Shown in pieces: positions 1 through 9,116 of a stretch of DNA of 64,000 nucleotides. Source of the DNA: Mactra quadrangularis (lineage: Eukaryota; Mollusca; Bivalvia; Venerida; Mactridae); NCBI GenBank assembly GCA_025267735.1, contig CM046309.1, positions 57,046,319-57,110,318 on the forward strand. Direction: 5' to 3'. Numbering within the stretch: the first letter of the stretch is position 1; every line of letters starts with the position of its first letter. The notes below the pieces were generated by a model that searched no databases, was not told the origin of the DNA, and worked only from the letters and a program-made list of their open reading frames with translations. The position numbers were made by a program, and so were the translations under genes.

Positions 1-19
1 ACGACATATTTGATCAAAA

Positions 20-1318
20 ATGATGCAACACGGTTCATGCGAATGCAGTAAGACAGAATTGGATGTAGGATTTGTTCCACCCACCATGACAGCCATGCAA
101 GAGGGTCAATGGACTGAACATTACCCTATATCTACTTTGGATAACAACGCACCTATTGAATTTGTGATTCCTGCACAGACAGAAAAGTGGACAGATTTAA
201 ATCAATCGTACTTGTATTTAAAAGTCAAAGTGGTACAAGAAAATGGAGATAATTTAGCCAATGATGCAGAAGTGGCTCCTGTCAACAATTTCTTTCACAG
301 TTTATTCAGCAGTATTGATGTCTACTTGAACAATAAACTGATTACCAGTAATGCCGATACGTATGCGTATCGCGCGTACATTGAAAACTTACTTTCCTAC
401 ACCAAAGGATGTAAACAAACTCAATTACAAGGATTGGAGCTATGGGCTGAAGATACGGCAGGCCAGATGAATACCCGAGTACAAGATGGAGATAACAAAG
501 GTTATGTTCACCGAAGACTACAGATACATCAAAGTCGTACGTTAGAACTCTGTGGACGACTTCATTTAGATTTGGTCATGCAAGAAAAATATATTCCCAA
601 TGGTGTTGAAATACGTTTACGCTTAAACAGAGCTTCAGCCAACTTTTGTTTGATTGGCACATCTACTGGCAAAGTTCAGTTTACACAAGCTGGATTCAAT
701 GTGCGAACCGTGGATTTACTACCCATCGTAGCTACACAGCTCAATCAGCAGATTGCTCAACATAATATGAAAATTCCGATCAAACGAGCTGAAGTCAAAA
801 CATTCACGATTCCTGGAGGTCAACGATCCAAGATTGAAGATCATCTTTTTCAAGGACAACTGCCAAAACGATTGATCATTGGTATGGTGAGCAATGGAGA
901 TATGAATGGAGATCCTGAAAGAAACCCTTTCAATTTCCAACATTTTAACTTGAATCAACTGGAAGTCAGTATTGATGGTAAAAGTATACACAACAAACCC
1001 TTTCAACCCAACTTTGCGAGCGGAGAATGTTTACGTTCCTACATGTCCTTGTATCAAGCCACGGGCTCTCTTGGAGTCAATAGATCCATGGGTATTACTT
1101 TGAACGATTACAGAAACGGCTATACACTGTGGGGTATAGATTTGACGGCGGATCAAGGTGCAGAAGAAGGACAGCTTCATCCTATAAAGACAGGAAATCT
1201 ACGTTTAGAGTTTCATTTCTCTCGAGTCCTTGATGCAGCTATCAACGTTATTGTGTATGCTGAGTACGACAATCAGATTGAAATCAATTCGTACAGAGAA
1301 GTGATTCTAGACTATTGA
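20..1318 (+). CDS. Polinton-type major capsid protein (double jelly-roll)
   Basis: An intact 432-aa reading frame starts at the first ATG in the window that fits the family. The N-terminal pattern (a TxxxxGQW segment, then an I-S-x-L-D stretch and PIEF at about residues 48-51) and the C-terminal INVIVYAEYDN at about 410-420 match the invertebrate proteins usually annotated as F54H12.2-like, which are the double jelly-roll capsid proteins of Polintons. Length is close to the usual ~430-450 aa. It would form hexon-like trimers in a virion shell. The stop overlaps the lead-in of the next gene, whose ATG is 2 bases downstream, so the block is probably co-transcribed. No premature stop is seen. 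Recognition is by sequence pattern only. Confidence 0.9.
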   Translation: MMQHGSCECSKTELDVGFVPPTMTAMQEGQWTEHYPISTLDNNAPIEFVIPAQTEKWTDLNQSYLYLKVKVVQENGDNLANDAEVAPVNNFFHSLFSSIDVYLNNKLITSNADTYAYRAYIENLLSYTKGCKQTQLQGLELWAEDTAGQMNTRVQDGDNKGYVHRRLQIHQSRTLELCGRLHLDLVMQEKYIPNGVEIRLRLNRASANFCLIGTSTGKVQFTQAGFNVRTVDLLPIVATQLNQQIAQHNMKIPIKRAEVKTFTIPGGQRSKIEDHLFQGQLPKRLIIGMVSNGDMNGDPERNPFNFQHFNLNQLEVSIDGKSIHNKPFQPNFASGECLRSYMSLYQATGSLGVNRSMGITLNDYRNGYTLWGIDLTADQGAEEGQLHPIKTGNLRLEFHFSRVLDAAINVIVYAEYDNQIEINSYREVILDY

Positions 1319-1320
1319 AG

Positions 1321-1797
1321 ATGAGTGAAGACATGATGTGTGATGAAATTGAAATCAGTGAAGGACAACAATTTGAAATAGAACTGTTTACTTTTCCGTG
1401 TTGTGAAAGTTCACGGACTGAGTTTTTAAAGGACAATTTAAATCATCATGTCGTAGAAGAATTACAATCATTGATATATCAAAAAGTGAAAGAGGATTGC
1501 TACGGGTGCATTGTAGATCACCCAAGTCAGATTAACCATCCGTTATGTTTGTATTCTACAACAAATGAATGGACAGATCTGTATATTGAAAAAGCTCTAC
1601 TTGAATTAAACATTTACAGAGTGATGGAAAAATGGTATCCTCATCTTCATTCTTTATCCAAAGAAGAAAAGGGAGATGCCCGACGTTTGTGGGTTCAGTT
1701 TGTATCTGAATTTGAAAGCCATCGGTCAGAATTATCTTGTGACTGGGTGACTTTATGGTCAGAACGTGTGAAGAAAGTGTGGTGTTATGGAGACTAA
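1321..1797 (+). CDS. small Cys/His-motif protein between capsid and protease genes
   Basis: A 158-aa protein starts at the ATG at 1321, just after the capsid stop. The longer reading frame in this frame begins with TTG at 1315 and is less likely. Residues 60-76 carry C-x2-C-x2-DHPSQ-x2-H-x2-C (C60, C63, H67, H73, C76), a possible metal-binding knot. A CC pair is at 27-28. I associate similar DHPSQ/Cys motifs with hypothetical proteins next to Polinton capsid genes, but I assign no function. It is the right size and place for a minor virion component. The 3' end overlaps the protease start by 11 bases in another frame. Confidence 0.7.
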   Translation: MSEDMMCDEIEISEGQQFEIELFTFPCCESSRTEFLKDNLNHHVVEELQSLIYQKVKEDCYGCIVDHPSQINHPLCLYSTTNEWTDLYIEKALLELNIYRVMEKWYPHLHSLSKEEKGDARRLWVQFVSEFESHRSELSCDWVTLWSERVKKVWCYGD

Positions 1798-2365
1798 TGA
1801 ACTTCAATATGTGTTGGACCATTCACCCTTATTAAAAACATTACATGGACGTGTATGTGCTAAAGATGAATTATCTCTAGAGAATGGTGTGAGAGCTTTC
1901 ATCGTGAATACACATAATTCAGATCAACCTGGTGAACATTGGGTTGCTATCTTCTTGAAAGGATCTACAGCTATTTACTTTGATTCGTACGGACTTCCAC
2001 CGTTGGGTGATATTCTGTGTTTCTTAAAGAGACATTTCAAAATTTACTATTGGAATAAAGTTAGACTACAAGGTGTTTTTAAACCCGTGTGTGGATTATA
2101 TTGTATTTTTGCTTTAGACTTTTTATCTCGTGGTTGTGATTTAAATGAAGTGATTCAAACACGATTTGACATGAGATTTGATAAAAACGATGTGTATGTT
2201 CGCGATTGGTTTGCTCAACATTACTGGAGCTATTATAATCAAGCCTATCAATTGAATAAAACAGGACAAATATGTTGTTGTGAAGTAGGCAGTTACGATA
2301 AAGACTGGTTTCATGAGATAATGCGATGTAGAAACAGAGTTCATTTTGGTTGGTATTATGGATAG
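1787..2365 (+). CDS. adenovirus-type maturation cysteine protease
   Basis: 192 aa from the ATG at 1787. The catalytic pattern of adenain-like C5/Ulp1-fold proteases is visible in order: H51 in EHW, D66 in FDSYG, Q95 in RLQG and nucleophile C102 in CGLYC. Spacing and length fit Polinton PRO proteins, which cleave capsid components during assembly. The gene overlaps the previous one by 11 bases and ends the capsid block. It is followed by an A/T-rich 3' flank with AATAAA signals at 2469 and 2478. All four key residues are present, so an active enzyme is predicted. It could be confused with a host SUMO protease, but the short length and the neighbours argue against that. Confidence 0.9.
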   Translation: METNELQYVLDHSPLLKTLHGRVCAKDELSLENGVRAFIVNTHNSDQPGEHWVAIFLKGSTAIYFDSYGLPPLGDILCFLKRHFKIYYWNKVRLQGVFKPVCGLYCIFALDFLSRGCDLNEVIQTRFDMRFDKNDVYVRDWFAQHYWSYYNQAYQLNKTGQICCCEVGSYDKDWFHEIMRCRNRVHFGWYYG

Positions 2366-2468
2366 ATGTATGTAAATAATATGTTGTTGTTGTGTTTCAT
2401 CTCTGTTTTTGCTTTATTTCTTGTTCTATGTATCTGTTACATGTGTTCTATCTTGTTTGATGTTATAA

Positions 2469-2483
2469 AATAAAAATAATAAA
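2469..2483 (+). promoter_or_regulatory. polyadenylation signals of the capsid-protease block
   Basis: Two AATAAA hexamers lie at 2469-2474 and 2478-2483, about 105-115 bases after the protease stop. They suit a conventional polyadenylated mRNA for the capsid-protease block, in contrast to the histone-type 3' end of the next gene. Confidence 0.55.
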
Positions 2484-2628
2484 CCTAAAGATGTGTTGTT
2501 GTGATTTTGAGTTGATTTGTATGTATACTTAAGTGGCAATCAGTCCATAAAGACCTACCAACAAACACAAATTAATCACTCGACCGAACGTCCAAAGACG
2601 TGCTCTCTCTCACGTTCGCGCTGACGCT

Positions 2629-2635
2629 ATATAAC
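2629..2635 (+). promoter_or_regulatory. TATA box of the glutamine-rich gene
   Basis: TATATAA sits in an otherwise GC-richer 100-bp stretch with several CG dinucleotides. It is 57 bases before the ATG at 2692, leaving room for a start site near 2660 and a leader of about 30 bases. A compact TATA promoter with a short leader is also the arrangement of replication-dependent histone genes, which matches the histone stem-loop at the other end of this gene. Confidence 0.6.
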
Positions 2636-2691
2636 GTCGCGCTCTGAGTAGGTCACTTCACACCACTTTTCGACACCGAACAGTGATCATC

Positions 2692-3156
2692 ATGGACAGC
2701 CTTGTGAACCAACTTAGAAAAATTAGAATGTTGAGAGCTAAAGAAGCTAGAACTTGGTATAGTGTCCGCCGTTGGGTGGATCAACAAACCTGTGAAAAAG
2801 AAAAGCGTGAACAAAATGTGGCTCTAGCCGTAATGGAATTAGAAAGCATGAAACAGGAGGAAGAGAGAGCTAGTCGTCTTGTAGAAAGACAACAAGATCT
2901 AGACTTTCAATGGTGGATGCAGCGTGTGCAAAATAATGAATGTGGCTGTGAATATTGTCTTGGACAATTTAAAAAACAACGCCAGCAGGCTAGACAACAA
3001 CAGCAGCAGCAGGCTAGACAAGAACAACTACAGCAGCAGGCTAGACAACTAGAAGAACTACAGCAACGGGTTAGACAACAATTCAATGAACCCGCAACAG
3101 TCAGCACACCGAATGAAAGACCAGACATCAAACCCGAAAGCACCAGCGATGTCTAA
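2692..3156 (+). CDS. glutamine-rich coiled-coil protein of unknown function with a histone-type 3' end
   Basis: 154 aa, start chosen at the ATG at 2692, the first ATG after the TATA box; the frame is open slightly upstream from a GTG. Residues ~5-75 are rich in K/R/E and look helical. A C-x-C-x2-C cluster lies at about 84-89, followed by a Q-rich tract with repeated QQARQ units (~97-130) and a P/T/S-rich tail. I do not recognise a family. It is not a histone. It sits between the capsid block and the presumed element end, so it may be an accessory Polinton gene or a captured host segment. Its separate TATA box and histone stem-loop suggest S-phase expression independent of the capsid genes. 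Confidence 0.65.
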   Translation: MDSLVNQLRKIRMLRAKEARTWYSVRRWVDQQTCEKEKREQNVALAVMELESMKQEEERASRLVERQQDLDFQWWMQRVQNNECGCEYCLGQFKKQRQQARQQQQQQARQEQLQQQARQLEELQQRVRQQFNEPATVSTPNERPDIKPESTSDV

Positions 3157-3180
3157 ATAACTCTAAAGTTATAAACCAAC

Positions 3181-3196
3181 GGCCCTTTTCAGGGCC
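3181..3196 (+). terminator. histone-type mRNA 3' stem-loop
   Basis: GGCCCTTTTCAGGGCC forms a perfect 6-bp stem with a TTTC tetraloop and fits the animal histone consensus GGYYYTTHTNARRRCC. It is followed by ACCCA, the usual cleavage context, and 12 bases after the stem by CGAAAGAA (3209-3216), resembling the U7-pairing downstream element. It lies 24 bases after the stop codon. In replication-dependent histone genes this directs SLBP/U7 cleavage without a poly(A) tail. An AATAAA at 3234 could act as a backup. Confidence 0.8.
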
Positions 3197-3345
3197 ACCC
3201 ATCTTTTTCGAAAGAATATATTCTCATCATGTCAATAAAATTCATAAAATCATATCATATAATTCAGTCTTATAAAAACAAAGTCCATACACAAACCAAC
3301 ACGAACAAACTCAAAATATGTAAACTGACTTTCCATTGGATATAC

Positions 3346-3405
3346 GTTTTAATGTAGGTCAATCCGTTTTAATGTAGGTCAATCCGTTTTAATGTAGGTC
3401 AATCC
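3346..3405 (+). repeat. 20-bp tandem repeat, three units
   Basis: Three identical 20-bp units (GTTTTAATGTAGGTCAATCC) lie head to tail and are followed by a T run. They sit in the presumed subterminal region of the Polinton. Perfect identity suggests recent expansion. Confidence 0.85.
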
Positions 3406-3485
3406 GTTTTTTTTCTGATCACTTGACATTTCACAACAGAACAACACCAACACACAGGGCGGTACAAAAAAGTTTTACTTTTCGA

Positions 3486-3662
3486 ATGGCACCTCTTCTC
3501 TCTCCCAAATTTTGTTTTTCTCCCCAAAATTTGTTTTTTCGTTTTGGTGCTATAAATATTTTTTCTTTAAAATTTCGGTGCTATAGATAATTTTTTTTAA
3601 AAATCGCGGTGCCATAGATCATTTTTTTTTATTTTTTGGGTGCCATTCTAGCGCCCTACACT
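3486..3662. repeat. subterminal GGTGCYAT repeats and presumed right end of the Polinton
   Basis: AATGGCACC at 3486-3494 is matched in reverse by GGTGCCATT at 3639-3647. Between them GGTGCTAT/GGTGCCAT recurs about every 35 bases within T-rich spacers. The zone ends in GCGCCCTACACT. Read in reverse, the zone starts AGTGTAGGGCGC, in line with Polinton ends beginning AG. ACTCAC (3663-3668) would be the 6-bp target duplication if the left end were known. The boundary is inferred. Confidence 0.4.
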
Positions 3663-4269
3663 ACTCACGTGACAATAAACAACTCAAATCACGTTGAAGG
3701 AATGTTTTTCATGCACATGTAGACTAATCAAGGGAAGTAACCGCTGTCAGCAATAGAGAACTCCACGCCAGACAGAAATGTGATCATGTCTCAGTAATAT
3801 GAACAAGAATTTTTATATTAAAATCAAGCGAAACAAATGACCTTGTTTTCTAAAATAGAATATATGTACTGCGTTTATAAATATATGATTATGTCTACGT
3901 AAACTTATGCTCTATCTATATAATGAATCATATCAAATAATCTAACTCGTCGTATTAAGTTACATGAAAAGAAAATATTTTAACGTCGGTATAGAATTTC
4001 TATACATAATTTGAAATAGGACAATGAACAGGCATAACATAAATTATGCTTATTTTATCTTAGCTATTATCGTATGTTAAGTGAGATACAATTTCAACAA
4101 ACGATCTTGGCCAAATGAAAGTTTGAGAAAAAGTGATCATAAATTCTACAAATGATTTTCACTATATTTTTTACAACAATTAAAAGCGTATTCGTGCAAC
4201 ATAGTGTGAATCGTATGTTGATGAACTAATTGATGCTGATTTTAGAAATTTATCATATGACGTTTTTTT
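3663..4269. other. no gene recognised
   Basis: AT-rich DNA with stops in all frames. I see no repeat structure beyond simple A/T runs. Confidence 0.5.
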
Positions 4270-4710
4270 GTGGGTGTTTTTTTGCTGTTGGGTCTAACGC
4301 CGTAGCAACCCATTTTATATATCAAAGTTATATCACGGCGGTCAGTCCACTTACTCACTGTTTCTGGAAAGGCTAAAGCTCTGGATTTAGCTGTTAACTA
4401 ACTACTAAGCACATACTTCCGTCCGCCAGTGACTGACTACTGTCCTACATGATTTAGAATCAGTGGTAGGAGGGAGAATGGCCCTAGAAAATTATTTCAT
4501 GACCAAGCTCCACAAAAGTATATATGCCCCGCCCGGGAATCGAACCTACGACGCCTCGATCAGTAGATTTGTGCTCCAATTTGTTTACATTGTGATTGTA
4601 AAAAGTGAACTAGTTCATCCAAACTAACTGGAGTTTTCCTATAACTTTTGGAGGATTCTGTACAATAGAAAATCACGCAACCCAATTCTCTACCAAACTG
4701 AGCTTTACCC
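4270..4710 (-). mobile_element. tRNA-headed SINE, reverse orientation, interrupted in the head
   Basis: Read on the minus strand, this has a tRNA-like head (B-box-like GGTTCGATTCCCGGGCGGGG near 4525-4550) followed by the same body and tail as the copy at 11230-11546, ending GTTGCTACGGCGTTAGACCC. The head is split: it stops near 4575 and resumes at 4688 (CTCTACCAAACTGAGC on the plus strand). The 106-bp insert is bounded by CCAATT at 4576-4581 and 4682-4687, which looks like a target duplication. Confidence 0.75.
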
Positions 4711-5455
4711 GACACTAGAACTATTGCATATTGCACATAGCCTTTTAACATACGGTAATGTATATGGGATTTTTAATAGTGTTAGTTAAAAAAACATTAG
4801 ATTTGTGCGTATTTAACAAGTGTGATGACTCTGGTGCCAGTGATTTGTTGATGTATTGTAGATGTATACCATTTTATTTGTATTTGTCCATGTTATAGTA
4901 ATTTACGCAGACTATTTCTTGATCCAATTTACTATACTAGACCTTCTGTATTTAAATATAACACATTATTGTCTTCTTCAGATAAAACAATTTTGTTTAA
5001 GTTATCAAAATTTATTAAATCTGCCTTGCATGTTAGAAATAACATTGTCTTATAAATTACATGCCACTCTCATAAACATAGTAGTATATATTGCAACACA
5101 ATTCTGTATGTTAAGTCAAATATTTATGCTTGTGTATGCATTATTTTTCCTTTGTATATGTGTCTAATCATTGATCTGTATTATATTTGTACTTAAATGT
5201 TTTGTAAGATCATGTGCCTTTGTTGTACAAATTTTCAATAAAACATCTGTTCTGTTCTGTTCTGTATTAATTTACATTTTTAACATTGTATTTAATTTCA
5301 ACCTGATTACCATAATGCAAGGGTGTGGAATTCATCTGACCGACTCGAACATAGTCCGTGGACAAGTACATTTACTCTTAAGCTGTTAATAAACTGACAA
5401 AGCAATACTCAGTAATTTAGATGTCTCAATGTTTCAATCATATTTAAATTAAACT
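4711..5455. other. AT-rich intergenic DNA with small repeat fragments
   Basis: Contains long but unconvincing AT-rich open frames with no recognisable protein. A (TCTGT) run lies near 5246. A fragment at about 5315-5365 with GTGTGGAATTC and TCCGTGGACAAG resembles one end of the element at 56785-57152. Confidence 0.45.
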
Positions 5456-5463
5456 ACAAATGT

Positions 5464-5959
5464 TAGGGGTGTGACATTTAACCGATATACCTGTTAATTT
5501 TGCAATACGAATTCTGACGGTTTTTCGATTTTCACTGAACCGGTTTTTTATACGCGGGTATTTTTCATGCTGATTGTTATTACCAGACTCTGAAATATTA
5601 AGGATTAAACAAATAAAATATAAAATGTGTTGAAAACTTGAAATTATTTTATTGCGCTTTTGTAGGTAAAACATTTTGTCAAATAAGAATAATTCTCTTC
5701 GAGGGTCTGTTTCAAGCTATGTATTTACTTACATATAATCTATTTTACACAACTCATTCAAACTTATGTACAAGAGAGCATATAAAATGCACATATCCGA
5801 TATATATATTGTTGATTCAATGAGGGCATTAAATGTGTTTTAATTACTGCTTCGATTGTCTACGAAAAAAACCCCGATATGTATTGCAATATATTGCGAT
5901 GTGGGTTTTGTATATTGCAATATATTGTAATACGGTTTTACCGTATTGTTACACCCCTA
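5464..5959. mobile_element. hAT-like miniature inverted-repeat element
   Basis: 496 bp bounded by TAGGGGTGT and ACACCCCTA inverted termini, with 8-bp flanks ACAAATGT (5456-5463) and ACAAATAT (5960-5967) that differ by one base. An 8-bp duplication and TAGGG-type ends fit hAT elements. The interior has no transposase and ends with CGATATATTGCAATA-like AT repeats. Confidence 0.75.
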
Positions 5960-5971
5960 ACAAATATACAT

Positions 5972-6073
5972 GTTTCTTTCATGCTTTACGGTGAAATGCT
6001 GTGTTATACGATGAAAATAAACGATGAAAATATCGGTTTATATTTTCACTACGGTGAAAATATAAAAAAATGA
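5972..6073. repeat. fragment of the TTTCTTTCATGC repeat family
   Basis: Starts TTTCTTTCATGCTTTACG and continues with repeated GATGAAAAT/ATTTTCA segments. It matches the stretch at 7320-7440, where the same segment borders a large foldback. Confidence 0.6.
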
Positions 6074-6075
6074 CG

Positions 6076-7140
6076 GACTACTTTTTCAAGGAGGACAGAC
6101 AAGCTAGAGCTATTTCAAACATCATATAAGCGAGTTCAATGGTGACAAAATGCATGAGATGATGCTCGGGCTGGAGATGATGTAAACAAATCCAACATAT
6201 CCTGTTGCTAACTAATTTTTAAAACGAAAGTCTACAAATTTAGTCGACACAGCTTCAGTCCAGATTACACGGCAATCACGCGACTGCATAATGGAGATTT
6301 TTTGTACATAATTGGGGTCAAATGCGAGAGTTTCGTGCTTTTAATGAAAAGTCTTATACAGGTTTTCATGAGAAAATTCATTACAGATCTTAGAATAACT
6401 TACGTCACCATTCAAATCCAGCGAGGAAAAACTCAAACATGTCTGAACGTTGACTGTATCAAAGCTGAATCGTGTGCATTGCTATTGGATTCCATTCGTT
6501 GATTCATTTGACGAATATCCAGTCATTATACGGTAAATACAAAGGTTGGCTAGTATTAATCCAAGCCAATCTGTGCATAAAGTAGATATAATGAACTGGC
6601 TTAAAAAACATCGGTTTTCTTGAGTCTTCGCCATTTTGACAAATCAATGACACATCCCTTCAGTTCGTAGATCTAGATTCTATGTGTTTCCTTACATTAT
6701 CCTTATATCCATATCATAATTGTGAAACTACTTTCCAGTCGCTTGATAATATCGTTTAAATCCTTCCGTTTCACCGCGTAATATGACATCACAATAAAAA
6801 CTGTATTGATTTAAAATTCGCGTAGTCCAACTCAGACGTAAACACACTTACCTTGACATTGACTGTTCATGCAGTACACATTTGTCTCCATCCGCGTAAG
6901 GAAACTGTTACACGATTTTCGAGTTTAAAATTGTTTTCCCTAATACTTCTTTACCGTAACAAGCATGGATTTATTAAATTTGGATGGGTAGTGTCATTAG
7001 AAATGAACGATTATATTACAATAAATTGTGCACACTGGAACTACTTATTTTCGCTCTTTCACATTAATAATGAGTCATACGGTCTGTCCATGAACTGGCA
7101 CAGGTAGAATCTAGATAGTCTAGTATCATTTTTCAGGTGA
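6076..7140. other. no gene recognised
   Basis: Roughly 1 kb of AT-rich intergenic DNA. The short open frames here show no domain, no splice-site logic and no repeat of their own. Confidence 0.45.
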
Positions 7141-7145
7141 ACAGC

Positions 7146-7333
7146 ATGAAAGAAACAGAAAATTCGCCGATTTCGGAGTAAGATCGATTTATATTTCACC
7201 TTGTGAGCTCAGAAAATGACATTTTCACTCGTGGCTACGCCACTCGTGAAAATATGTTTTCTAAGCTCACTCGGTGAAATATAAATCGATCTTACACCAA
7301 AATTGGCGAATATCCTCTATTTCTTTCATGCTT
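7146..7333. mobile_element. foldback element (near-palindrome)
   Basis: The left half runs from GCATGAAAGAAACAG through AAATTCGCC, AGATCGATTTATATTTCACC and on to TTTTCACTCGTGG. The right half is its imperfect reverse complement and ends TTTCTTTCATGC. The centre is CTACG. This gives a hairpin of about 188 bp. The flank 7334-7440 adds direct copies of the GATGAAAATA segment seen at 5972-6073. Confidence 0.75.
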
Positions 7334-7440
7334 TACGATGAAACGTCGCGTTATTCGATGAAAATAAACGATGAAAATATGAATTTTATATTTTCATCGT
7401 AGTGAAAATATAGCCTTATATTTTCATCGTTCATGACGTC

Positions 7441-8700
7441 ATACTAACCTTTTTATCATTATCTATAGGTCTCAATATTACTTCTTGTGTATTGAACTGA
7501 TTGGCATGTGCATTTTGATTCCAGATAAGTTGACTTTTAGATTTCACTTGTCCGTGGACAATTTAATCGCGATTTAAATATCGATTTTTTCTTCGATTCC
7601 AGTACGATACGACACCCACGATACGGTTTGGCGATATATCAGTTGACGATGCAGCCTTATTAGTCAGTCACTCAATTGGTGTTATAGAAAATAAAGCATT
7701 GTCAGGGGCATACTAAATAAAATTATTGGATGGCAAGCATGCTCTCATTCGGAACACCTCGACTATTCATAAAATTCCGAATGGCAAGCGCCATATCAAG
7801 ACATTATGCTTAATAATTCAGTTAATTTAATTTCACTTAATAAGTAAATTCTATAATAATATAAAATTAATTCCATAATAAAAATTATACATGTAAATAT
7901 AACAGAAAATTAACCAAAAACTAATGTCAATGTACTTTTTATTTATTTTTATTTTTTTTATTTTTAAGTACATGATTCGGTATACAAAACTTTTTAGTTC
8001 AGTAATGTATACTTATATCAATATAAACAATAATAAAAATAAAAAGTTAGATGTGACGGGTGTTTGAACCAGCAATGTTTGGTCTTCAACTTTTTCTTAT
8101 CATATTTCCATCCATCTAACCGACTGCGCTATTATGGGTCCTAATAATGGGGGATTATATGACATATATATATTAAAGAGAGTACCTTTTTATTTGCTAA
8201 CTTCCGGCCCCTAGATACTAATATTCAAATGAGGAATAATGTTTTTCATGTTTATAAAATGTATAAATGCTTCAAAATAAATAAGTTTTATAAATATATT
8301 TCTTGTTTATATAATTAAGTGAGAAAATGTAGAAAATTATGCACTGTGATTCTTTTAAAGCCCCTAGGGGCTATATTTATAATCTTTTTGTACAATTGCG
8401 AAGATAACTTATACAAACATAAACCATTATTTTGTGATTTTTATTTAAATAATTATTATGACAATACGTAATTAACCGTAAGATGAAATTTTTTAAAGTA
8501 GAATATATATTTATGTTTCCATTTAAGTTTTAAATTATAAACTTTTCGACTTCATTTATTACACACGTTTAAAACTTTATACATGAACTTTACTATAAAC
8601 CAAATTATAGTAATTATTTTTTTCTATAAGACTTCAAGGCTTTCATATTGTAATTCGGTTGAAATCCCAAGTGCTTCGAATCTGTATATTACCGATTTGA
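7441..8700. other. AT-rich intergenic DNA
   Basis: Contains an inverted pair of ATTCGGAA-type sequences at 7749-7790 (see the small hairpin family at 9614 and 47357), a possible minus-strand tRNA-like remnant at about 8060-8140 (GTTTGAACC and CCGACTGCGCTA), and A/T-rich stretches. No gene is seen. Confidence 0.45.
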
Positions 8701-9077
8701 AACACAATTTTTGTGTTCGACTCTCTCGAGACGAATACTCTGTCCCTTTTGCGGGACAATTTTGGAAGAGTAGTCTCCCCGTCGCTGGGGATCTGCTTTT
8801 CTAACCGTTTTAACTCTGTTTTCTACGGTGTTGGAACGATTTTGTGTTCAACTTTTGCGAGTTGAATACCCGCTCCCCTGGGTGGGAGTTAAAAGGTAGA
8901 GAAGTTCTCTCCCTTGTAGGGAGATTTCTGCTCACCTACGCTCTTCAACTCTGACAGAATTGAAGAGCATTTCTTGTCTCTATGGAGAGACAGTGAGGGA
9001 AAGTTTATTTTCCCCCATTTTGGGAGAAAATGACAATTCTCGCACTCATGGGAATAACATATCCTGATGAACAGGAT
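8701..9077. repeat. array of about eleven short hairpins
   Basis: Successive short inverted repeats with different sequences: 8701-8717 (AACACAA/TTGTGTT), 8716-8735 (one mismatch), 8741-8758 (TGTCCC/GGGACA), 8776-8791 (TCCCC/GGGGA), 8847-8866 (TTCAACT/AGTTGAA), 8873-8888 (CTCCC/GGGAG), 8908-8924 (TCTCCC/GGGAGA), 8940-8968 (GCTCTTCAA/TTGAAGAGC), 8975-8992 (TGTCTCT/AGAGACA), 9008-9030 (10 bp, one mismatch), 9061-9077 (ATCCTG/CAGGAT). Loops are mostly 3-7 bases. TACTCT/AGAGTA (8736-8741, 8768-8773) encloses the third hairpin. No protein is encoded across it. I do not recognise the structure. Confidence 0.8.
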
Positions 9078-9116
9078 TGAAGAGGGGCAGGGGTCCTTGG
9101 GGGAGTTCTTAGGGGG

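Larger units (their letters stand above)
1..3662 (+). mobile_element. Polinton/Maverick-type element, right-hand part
   Basis: Three closely packed same-strand genes (capsid protein, small Cys/His protein, adenovirus-type protease) form the structural block typical of Polintons and adintovirus-like elements. The DNA polymerase B, integrase and packaging ATPase are not in the window, so the element starts upstream of base 1. The right boundary is placed at about 3662, after a subterminal repeat zone (3346-3405 and 3486-3660), where the sequence reads GCGCCCTACACT. The reverse complement starts AG, as Polinton ends usually do. The boundary is inferred, because the left terminal repeat is not visible. 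The reading frames are intact, so the insertion looks young or still constrained. Confidence 0.8.

Noticed and set aside
4862..5167. 101-codon frame rich in Leu/Ile/Phe
   Set aside because: Very AT-rich DNA; such frames arise by chance, and no homologue was recognised.
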